From: Elusimicrobia bacterium RIFCSPLOWO2_01_FULL_64_13
GTDB taxonomy: Bacteria > Elusimicrobiota > Elusimicrobia > 2-02-FULL-39-32
Reading direction: 5' to 3'
Assembly: GCA_001800095.1 (NCBI GenBank)
Contig: MGUT01000033.1
Span: 1-8,683, forward strand
DNA length: 8,683 nt
The notes beneath the pieces are model-generated. The model did not search any database, was not told where the DNA came from, and saw only the letters and a list, made by a program, of their open reading frames with translations. The first letter of the stretch is position 1; each line of letters begins with the position of its first letter. Below, one piece after another: positions 1 through 5,406 of this stretch. The position numbers and the translations under genes are program-made.

Positions 1-618
1 GGGTTCGATGTTGAGTTTGAGGAGGCCGGCCGACCGCTCCGCGATGCGGGCGAGGTCGTCTTCGCCGTAGAAATCCAGGTGGTAGCTCAACCCGAAGCGC
101 TCGCGGAGCGGCGCGGACAAAAATCCCGCCCGCGTGGTGGCCCCGATGAGGGTGAAGGGCTTCAGGGGCACGTTCAAGGTCTTGGCGTAGGCGCCCTTGT
201 CCACCACGAAATCGATCTTGAAGTCCTCCATGGCCGGGTAGAGGAACTCCTCCACCACGGTGGGCAGGCGGTGGATCTCGTCCACGAAGAGGATGTCGCC
301 CCTCTCGAGGTTGGTGAGGATGCCCATGAGGTCGCCCGGGCGCAGGAGCGCCGGTCCGGACGTGGAGAAGATCTTGCTGCGCGTCTCCTTGGCGATGATG
401 TTGGCGAGGGTCGTCTTGCCCAGCCCGGGAGGTCCGTAAAAGAGGATGTGCTCGAGCGGCTCCTGGCGCTTCTTCGCCGCTTCCAGAGAGATGCCGAGCT
501 TTTCCTTGACGGAACCCTGGCCGATGAATTCGGAGAGGGTCTCGGGCCGCAGGCTCCAGTTCCAGCGTTCTTCCTCCGGGGAGATGGGCTTGCCGGAAAC
601 GATCCGCTCGAGGCTCAT
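1..618 (-). CDS. ruvB: RuvB, Holliday junction branch-migration ATPase (N-terminal 206 residues, cut by window edge)
   Basis: RuvB is the hexameric AAA+ motor that pumps DNA through the RuvA-bound Holliday junction during recombinational repair. Visible are the RuvB N-terminal segment around residues 20-35 (WSLRPETLSEFIGQ), Walker A GPPGLGKT (62-69), Walker B ILFVDEIH (109-116), the sensor-1 stretch GATTRAG (159-165) and the arginine-finger segment LRERFG (171-176). All match the family closely. The ATG at 618 overlaps the ruvA stop as ATGA, and no convincing Shine-Dalgarno precedes it, so translation is probably coupled to ruvA. The remainder, which should hold the small AAA+ domain and the C-terminal winged helix (about 130 more residues by comparison with the family), lies beyond base 1. 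Identification is near certain. Confidence 0.98.
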   Translation of the reverse strand, partial: MSLERIVSGKPISPEEERWNWSLRPETLSEFIGQGSVKEKLGISLEAAKKRQEPLEHILFYGPPGLGKTTLANIIAKETRSKIFSTSGPALLRPGDLMGILTNLERGDILFVDEIHRLPTVVEEFLYPAMEDFKIDFVVDKGAYAKTLNVPLKPFTLIGATTRAGFLSAPLRERFGLSYHLDFYGEDDLARIAERSAGLLKLNIEP

Positions 619-1292
619 GACTCGGAGTTGCGGATGCGGAAGATGCGCTGGATGAGCTCTTCCGAGGATTTGGCGGCGGGTCCGGACTGGAGGGCCTTTT
701 GCAGGAGGCGCGCGGCCTCGGAATCGGAGTAACCCACCTGCCGGAGCACCTGGCGGATCTCGGACTCGAGGTCCGAAGCCGGCGCGGTCCCGCCGGCTAG
801 GGGTTCGCCTTTCAGGTCCAGGGCGAACTTCTGCATGCGTCCCTTGAGCGTGGCCACCATCTTTTCCGCCGTGCGCGCGCCGATGTGCGGGAGGGTCTTG
901 AGCACGGCCACGTCTCCCCGCTCGATGGCCAGGGCGATCTTCTGGATGGGCAGCACCAGCGAGCGCAGGGCGGTCCGGTAACCGATGCCCTCCACGCCCG
1001 TATAGAGCAGGAAGAAGTCCTTTTCGATCTTGCGGTTGAAGCCGACCAGCCGGAAGAACTGGTTGCCGTGCCCGCTCGATCCTTCGATGTACTGGATGGT
1101 GTAGAAGGTGTCCCGTCCGGGCGGCTCCGCGGCCCCGGCGGAACTCCCGGCCCCGTCGTTATCGTTCAGCTTCCTGCGGGTGGCGTTCAGCACGCTCGAC
1201 GGGACCAGGACCTCATAGGCGAGTTCCCCGACCAGGACCGTGACGGACGCGTCCCCGACCTCGATGACCTCGCCGCGAATCTGGGAGATCAC
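615..1292 (-). CDS. ruvA: RuvA, Holliday junction-binding subunit, long divergent form (225 aa)
   Basis: RuvA tetramers bind the four-way junction and load RuvB. The N-terminus ISQIRGEVIEV and GELAYEVLVP (23-31) form the OB-fold domain. Two helix-hairpin-helix motifs follow, GVEGIGYRTA (99-108) and LPHIGARTAEKM (134-145). After a linker comes the RuvB-contacting domain III (about 173-225, with GYSDSEAARLL). The GTG start at 1292 overlaps the ruvC stop as GTGA; a G-rich run about nine bases upstream is only a weak ribosome site. RuvA is usually about 190-205 residues. The extra length here lies in the OB domain, roughly residues 36-62 (Asn/Asp/Gly/Ala/Pro-rich). The following strand-loop-strand, IQYIEGSSGHGNQFFRLVGF (66-85), replaces the usual short acidic pin. 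The first HhH is also divergent. Position between ruvC and ruvB makes the assignment firm. Confidence 0.95.
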   Translation of the reverse strand: MISQIRGEVIEVGDASVTVLVGELAYEVLVPSSVLNATRRKLNDNDGAGSSAGAAEPPGRDTFYTIQYIEGSSGHGNQFFRLVGFNRKIEKDFFLLYTGVEGIGYRTALRSLVLPIQKIALAIERGDVAVLKTLPHIGARTAEKMVATLKGRMQKFALDLKGEPLAGGTAPASDLESEIRQVLRQVGYSDSEAARLLQKALQSGPAAKSSEELIQRIFRIRNSES

Positions 1293-1822
1293 GCCCGGAC
1301 CCCCGCTTCCAGGGCCCCGGCGGTCCGCAGCTTGCGGTCGATGCGCAGGTGTCCGGCGTGGCAGAGGGCGACGGCGAGGGCGTCGGAAAGGTCGTCCGGT
1401 CGCGGCGGGGCGTCCAGTCCCAGCACGGTCTGGACCATGCGCTGCACCTGGACCTTGGTGGCGTTGCCGTTGCCGATGAGGGCCTTTTTCACCTGGAGGG
1501 GGTAATAGCTGAATACCGGCACGGATTCCTGGGCCGCGGCCAGGAGCGCCGTTCCGCGGATGTGGCCGATGAGGATCGCGCTCCTGGGAAAGCCGTGGAC
1601 GGAGAAGATGTCCTCGACCGCCACGGCCCCGGGCCGGAATTCGCAGATCAGTTTGCGGAGGCCGTCGTATATCTGAAGGAGCCGTCCGCCCAGAGGGAGG
1701 TCCTTCGGGGTCTTGAGGATCCCGGCTTCCACCAGGGACGGGCGGCTGAAATCCTCCGGCCGGCATTCCACCAAGCCGTAACCCGTGATGCCGAAACCGG
1801 GATCGACGCCCAGGATGATCAT
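1289..1822 (-). CDS. ruvC: RuvC, Holliday junction resolvase (177 aa)
   Basis: RuvC is the dimeric RNase H-fold endonuclease that nicks Holliday junctions symmetrically on the RuvAB complex. The start MIILGVDPGFGITGYGLV carries the first catalytic Asp (D7). E70 in AVEDIF is the second acidic residue, and D144/D147 in RPDDLSDALAVALCH supply the rest. The basic DNA-contact stretch VKKALIGNGNATKVQVQRMV (111-130) is well conserved. The segment after E70, SVHGFPRSAILIGHIRG, departs from the common pattern, in which a Lys-Asn pair and LGQARG are usual. I chose ATG 1822, which leaves 14 bases after the yebC stop. An in-frame GTG at 1840 overlaps that stop as GTGA and would add six residues, so the start is not fully settled. 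The gene overlaps ruvA by four bases. Confidence 0.96.
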   Translation of the reverse strand: MIILGVDPGFGITGYGLVECRPEDFSRPSLVEAGILKTPKDLPLGGRLLQIYDGLRKLICEFRPGAVAVEDIFSVHGFPRSAILIGHIRGTALLAAAQESVPVFSYYPLQVKKALIGNGNATKVQVQRMVQTVLGLDAPPRPDDLSDALAVALCHAGHLRIDRKLRTAGALEAGVRA

Positions 1823-1829
1823 GGCGCTC

Positions 1830-1846
1830 GGCGGGGTCACCCCGCC
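1830..1846 (-). promoter_or_regulatory. Hairpin with the yebC stop codon as its loop, just before ruvC
   Basis: On the coding strand, GGCGGGG pairs with CCCCGCC: seven consecutive G:C pairs enclosing a three-base loop, TGA, which is the yebC stop codon. The structure ends seven bases before the ruvC ATG at 1822 and covers the alternative GTG at 1840. No run of T follows, so it does not look like an intrinsic terminator. A role in coupling or damping ruvC translation, or in protecting mRNA, is inference; the pairing itself is directly visible. Confidence 0.5.
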
Positions 1847-2586
1847 CGTTCCAGGATCTCCTTGGGGATGTCGAAATTGCAGTAGACGGATTTCACGTCC
1901 TCGTGGTCTTCCAGCTCCCGGGTGAGGGCGAGGACCTTGTTCGCGTCCTCGCCGGTGACGGGGATGATGGTCTTGGAGATCTGGGTGACCTCGGCGAAGG
2001 AGACGGGGATCTTTTTCTCCGCGAGAGCGGCCCGGACCTTCTCGAAATCGGCGGGAGAGGTGAAGATCTCGTAGGAGTCCTCGTCGGTGGATTTCAAGTC
2101 CTCGGCCCCGGCCTCGAGCGCGAGGGACATGAGGGACTCCTCGTCGATCCGGCCCTTGTCCACCGCGATGTAGCCCTTGAGCTCGAACATCCACGAGACC
2201 GCTCCGGCCTCCGCCATGCTGCCGGAATGCTCGGAGAAGATCTTGCGGATCTCGGAACCGGTGCGGTTCTTGTTGTCGGTCGAGACCTCCACCAGAACGG
2301 CGATCCCCTTGGGGCCGTAGCCCTCGTAGCGGATCTCCTCGTAGATGACCCCGGGGATCTCTCCCGTGCCGCGCTGGATGGCCTTCTTCACGTTCTCCTG
2401 CGGCATGTTGGCCTCGCGGGCGGCCTCGATGGCCTGGCGCAGGCGGGGATTGTGGTCCGGGTTGCCGCCGCCCTGGCGGGCGGCCACGGAGATCTCGCGG
2501 CCGAGCTTGGTGAAGACCTTGCCCCGCTTGGAGTCGACGACGGCTTTTTTGTGCTTGATGCCTGCCCAGCGCGAATGTCCCGACAT
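1837..2586 (-). CDS. yebC: YebC/PmpR/TACO1-family protein (249 aa)
   Basis: The hallmark start [20 protein letters not shown], followed by [17 protein letters not shown] and [17 protein letters not shown] (60-76), identifies the family at once. [15 protein letters not shown] (about 88-102) and the conserved TDNKNRT follow, and length matches the usual 240-250 residues. Members are cytoplasmic. They were first described as putative transcription regulators; mitochondrial TACO1 and, in more recent work, bacterial YebC proteins are tied to translation, including relief of stalling at proline runs. The ATG at 2586 has a strong Shine-Dalgarno (AAGGA, six-base spacer) and its own candidate promoter, so it likely heads the yebC-ruvCAB unit. 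The stop codon lies in the loop of a G:C hairpin ahead of ruvC. Exact molecular role in this organism cannot be read from sequence. Confidence 0.97.
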   Translation of the reverse strand: MSGHSRWAGIKHKKAVVDSKRGKVFTKLGREISVAARQGGGNPDHNPRLRQAIEAAREANMPQENVKKAIQRGTGEIPGVIYEEIRYEGYGPKGIAVLVEVSTDNKNRTGSEIRKIFSEHSGSMAEAGAVSWMFELKGYIAVDKGRIDEESLMSLALEAGAEDLKSTDEDSYEIFTSPADFEKVRAALAEKKIPVSFAEVTQISKTIIPVTGEDANKVLALTRELEDHEDVKSVYCNFDIPKEILERAG

Positions 2587-2591
2587 AGGGG

Positions 2592-2600
2592 TTCCTTTCT
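2592..2600 (-). promoter_or_regulatory. Shine-Dalgarno site of yebC, partly in a small hairpin
   Basis: The coding strand reads AGAAAGGAA, with AAGGA at 2597-2593 and a six-base spacer to ATG 2586, an optimal arrangement that fixes the yebC start. The AAAGG of this site can pair with CCTTT immediately upstream (5 bp, loop ATAG, about 2594-2607), so the site might be weakly masked. The masking is inference. Confidence 0.75.
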
Positions 2601-2618
2601 ATAAAGGGGTTGATCCGT

Positions 2619-2647
2619 ATTCTAGCATAAATCCGCTTCCCGCTGAA
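2619..2647 (-). promoter_or_regulatory. Candidate sigma70-type extended -10 promoter for yebC-ruvCAB
   Basis: Coding-strand TGCTAGAAT gives a -10 element TAGAAT (2624-2619, five of six to TATAAT) with the TGn extension. A poor -35, TTCAGC (2647-2642, three of six), sits at a 17-base spacing. Weak -35 elements are usual when the TGn extension is present. Initiation would fall near 2612, giving a leader of roughly 25 bases. The element lies in the 65-bp gap just after the stop of the upstream gene. This gap is AT-richer than the flanking coding DNA, and I see no terminator in it. Confidence 0.55.
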
Positions 2648-2651
2648 TCCT

Positions 2652-5393
2652 CTATCGCGGCAGGGCGGCCAGGCGCTTTTTCGCGTTGGCGTCGTCCGGA
2701 TAGGAGGCGAGGACGGTCTCGTACATCCCGCGGGCGTCGCCGGGTCTCTGCAGGATCTCGTAGGTGAGGCCGAGGTTGTTGAGCGCGGTCTGGTGGTGGG
2801 GGGAGATCCGGAGGATGGCCAGGTATTCCTTCTCCGCCGCCGGCCAGTCCTTGAGCTCGAAATAGGCGTTGGCCAGCACCAGCCGGAGCTCCGGATTCCC
2901 GGGGAGGATCTCCGTCATCCTCCGCGTCAGGGCCGCCAGCTCCTTCCACCGCGCGGACTGGATGAGCGGGTTGATGTCCGCAAGCTTCTCCTCCAGCCAG
3001 GCCAGCGGGTCGTTCCCGCGGCCGAGCTGGGCCACGAGGGCCCGCAGGTTCCTGCGCGAGATGGGATAGAAGGGATCCAGGGTCATGGCCGCGCGGATGG
3101 CTTCGTAAGCCGGCTCCAGCTCGCGCTTCTGGATGCGGATGAAGGCGAGATTGATCCAGAAGTCCTTGTTCTCCGGGAAGAAATGGACGGCCTGTTCGAA
3201 AAGCTTGCCGGCTTCTTCCTGGTATTTTTCGCGGTTCTGCAGGAAGACGTTGCCCAGGAAATTATACCCGTCCTGGGACGCGGGGTTGATGGCGAGGGCC
3301 CGGCTGTAATTGTCCATGGCCGTCCCGGTCTCCTCCGCGGATATCCGCGCCGCGTTGCCGCGGGGGTCCTCCAGGGCGATGTCGGCGAAGCCGGGCTCGT
3401 TCCAGCCCATCTGCGATTGGGTCGCGGCCAGGTTGAAGAAGATCTCGTCGTAGCCGGCGTTCGAGCGCAGGGATTCCAGGTATCCCCACAGCGCCTTTTT
3501 CCGCCAAGCGTCCGCGTTCGCGCCCAGGCCCATTTTCTGGTTCTCCTGGGCCAGCCGGGCGTAGGTGTTGGCCAGCTCGTAGTTCGAGTTCACCTCCCTG
3601 GGGAACCAGAGCCAGGCCTCCTCCAGCTTCTGCCGGGCGAGGTCGAGTCCCTGCGGCGTCTTGGAAAGCTTGAAACCGGCGAAGTAGAAGATCTCCTGGA
3701 ACTCCCTGCGGAAATTGTAGAAGCCCACGGCCAGGAAAAAGGCCATCGCCAGAGTCAGGACGGACTTCCTGGCGTTGTCGTCGATGGCGAAGGTCCGCCA
3801 ATGGGGCGGAGCGGCCGGGGCCTTCCTGGCCTGGGGTTTGGGGGCCGGGACCGTGCCGAAGAGGAGCCCGGCCTGCCACCAGAAGAGGAACGCGGGCACG
3901 GCGAAGTGGAGCGAGACGTTCCCGAAGAAATTGTCGACCAGCATCCCGACGGCGGCCGCGGTGAGGGCCCAACCCCAGACGGGGGCCGGATACCCGTCGG
4001 CCGGGGCGGGCGGGGACCGGCCGGGTGGGGGCGGCCCCGACTCCATGCGGCAAAGCCGGAACCCGTAGGCGACGAGCACGGCCCAAAGCCAGGCGTAGAC
4101 CGCCATGCCCACCGTTCCCGTCTGGGACCAGACCTCCATCACTTCGTTGTGGGAATTGTTGGCGTGGGTGCGGAACTGGCCCAGGACCGGGTGGAAGAGC
4201 ATGCCGCCCTGGTAGTAGGGGTAAAAGAGCTCCATCAATCCCCAGCCCTTGCCGAAGACCGGGTGGTCGCGGACCATCCTCCAGGAGGAGGACCAGATCA
4301 GGAGGCGCTGGTGCCAGGGGTGATAGGATTTTTTCGTCCTGATCTCCTTGAGTTCGATGAGGCGGTCCAGGGGGTTCCTGTAGCCGCCCAGCCTGCTTTT
4401 CGGCCAGAGGAAGACCGCGGCGGCCAGGATCACCGCGAAGACCGCGAACCGCCGGAGGTTCGCGCGGATCACGTTCCGCACGTCGTTCGAGAAGGCCAGC
4501 ATCCCCAGGGCGGCGAGCACTCCCACCCAGGTCGAACGCGTCATGGTGGCGATGATCCCCGCGACCACCAGGACCAGCAGGACGACGGACGCCGCCGTCC
4601 TCAAGATTTTTTTGGAGCAGAGGGCGCTCACCGCCAGGAGGGGCGTGACCAGGAGGAGGTAGGAGGAGAGGAAGTTGGGGTTGCCGAACGTGGACACGGG
4701 CCGGTTGGCGAAAGGAGTGAGGGTCTTCTGCCATATCCGCTCGATGCCGTAGAACTGCATGAGGCCGTAGGCGGCCGCCGCTCCGGCGATCCAGAACGTG
4801 GTCCAGATGAACCGGCCGCGCCAGCGCTCGTCCAGGGCCGCGGCGAGATAGAAGACGGCCATGCAGTTGACCGCCAGAAAGAGCCAGGCCTTCAGCCCTT
4901 CCCAGAACATCGCGGGGCGGAGGAACTCCAGATGGCTGAAGAAGGACAATCCCCAGGAGAGGGACGCCACGCCCAAAAAAGCCAGGAAAGGGACGTCGAG
5001 CGGGGTCTTGGGGATGGAAAAGGACCCCCGGGCCAGGCCGTCCCAGAGCCACCCGATCCACACGAACCCGATCCAGAGGTTCAGGAGGACGATCTGGGTG
5101 AAGTAGGGATTGCGGGTCAGGTCGGTGAAGAAGAGGAGCGGGCAGACGATGTGGGCCGCGAAGAGGAGGAGGATGCCGGCGATCTCGTGCTTCCAGAGCG
5201 CGCACAGCGCGAGCGCCGCGGCGACGGCCCCGTTCAATCCCACCATGACGCCGAACCAGGACGGGCCGTCGAAGAGGCCGGCGTCCTCCATTCCCGGAGG
5301 GAGCGCCGTTCTCAAGGTGAAGTAGAAGAAGAGGGTCAGGGCGCCCTGGAGCCCGGCGAGGACCCAGGCGGAGGACCGTCGGCTGAACTCCAA
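2652..5393 (-). CDS. Wzy_C (O-antigen ligase/polymerase-like) membrane protein with C-terminal TPR domain (913 aa)
   Basis: This is a polytopic inner-membrane protein. About 13-15 hydrophobic helices lie between residues 10 and 560, followed by a soluble TPR region (about 570-913). Wzy_C-type hallmarks are STFGNPNF (234-241) with Arg231 three residues before it, TRSTW (285-289), DHPVFGKGWG (376-385), and the periplasmic loop HNEVMEVWSQTGTVGM (415-430) with its His-Asn pair. Proteins of this class polymerise or ligate undecaprenyl-linked glycans, to lipid A (WaaL) or to proteins (PglL/PilO type). TPR-like helices are clear at 692-775 and 835-910 (NNLGLTYEI, NPELRLVLANAYFEL). The TTG start at 5393 is chosen because GGAG lies eight bases upstream and because the next Met (35) would remove the first membrane helix. 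A proline-rich loop (454-472, containing PPPP) separates two helices. It is a diverged paralogue of the gene before it; substrate unknown. Confidence 0.85.
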   Translation of the reverse strand: MEFSRRSSAWVLAGLQGALTLFFYFTLRTALPPGMEDAGLFDGPSWFGVMVGLNGAVAAALALCALWKHEIAGILLLFAAHIVCPLLFFTDLTRNPYFTQIVLLNLWIGFVWIGWLWDGLARGSFSIPKTPLDVPFLAFLGVASLSWGLSFFSHLEFLRPAMFWEGLKAWLFLAVNCMAVFYLAAALDERWRGRFIWTTFWIAGAAAAYGLMQFYGIERIWQKTLTPFANRPVSTFGNPNFLSSYLLLVTPLLAVSALCSKKILRTAASVVLLVLVVAGIIATMTRSTWVGVLAALGMLAFSNDVRNVIRANLRRFAVFAVILAAAVFLWPKSRLGGYRNPLDRLIELKEIRTKKSYHPWHQRLLIWSSSWRMVRDHPVFGKGWGLMELFYPYYQGGMLFHPVLGQFRTHANNSHNEVMEVWSQTGTVGMAVYAWLWAVLVAYGFRLCRMESGPPPPGRSPPAPADGYPAPVWGWALTAAAVGMLVDNFFGNVSLHFAVPAFLFWWQAGLLFGTVPAPKPQARKAPAAPPHWRTFAIDDNARKSVLTLAMAFFLAVGFYNFRREFQEIFYFAGFKLSKTPQGLDLARQKLEEAWLWFPREVNSNYELANTYARLAQENQKMGLGANADAWRKKALWGYLESLRSNAGYDEIFFNLAATQSQMGWNEPGFADIALEDPRGNAARISAEETGTAMDNYSRALAINPASQDGYNFLGNVFLQNREKYQEEAGKLFEQAVHFFPENKDFWINLAFIRIQKRELEPAYEAIRAAMTLDPFYPISRRNLRALVAQLGRGNDPLAWLEEKLADINPLIQSARWKELAALTRRMTEILPGNPELRLVLANAYFELKDWPAAEKEYLAILRISPHHQTALNNLGLTYEILQRPGDARGMYETVLASYPDDANAKKRLAALPR

Positions 5394-5401
5394 GGAGGCG
5401 G

Positions 5402-5405
5402 CTCC
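5402..5405 (-). promoter_or_regulatory. Shine-Dalgarno GGAG deciding a TTG start
   Basis: GGAG lies eight bases upstream of the TTG at 5393 and directly after the stop codon of the preceding gene (5409-5407). It is the only plausible ribosome site before the first membrane helix, so it supports TTG initiation. The GGAG could pair with CTCC just downstream (4 bp, loop CCGC), which may favour coupled translation; that last point is inference. Confidence 0.55.
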
Positions 5406-5406
5406 G

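Noticed and set aside
79..732. Plus-strand frames opposite ruvB, ruvA and yebC (79-732, 885-1505, 1349-1885, 1903-2604)
   Set aside because: Each lies antisense to a gene identified by strong family motifs, and none has a recognisable product.
1830..1846. Intrinsic terminator after yebC
   Set aside because: The stem is strong but no T-run follows, and ruvC begins only seven bases later.
2587..2651. Small RNA or riboswitch in the gap before yebC
   Set aside because: At 65 bp, with only a 5-bp stem, it is too small for a known riboswitch, and promoter plus ribosome site account for most of it.
3262..5205. Long Arg/Pro-rich minus-strand frames (3262-5205 and 6989-8032)
   Set aside because: These are out-of-frame readings of the two membrane protein genes with no motifs of their own.
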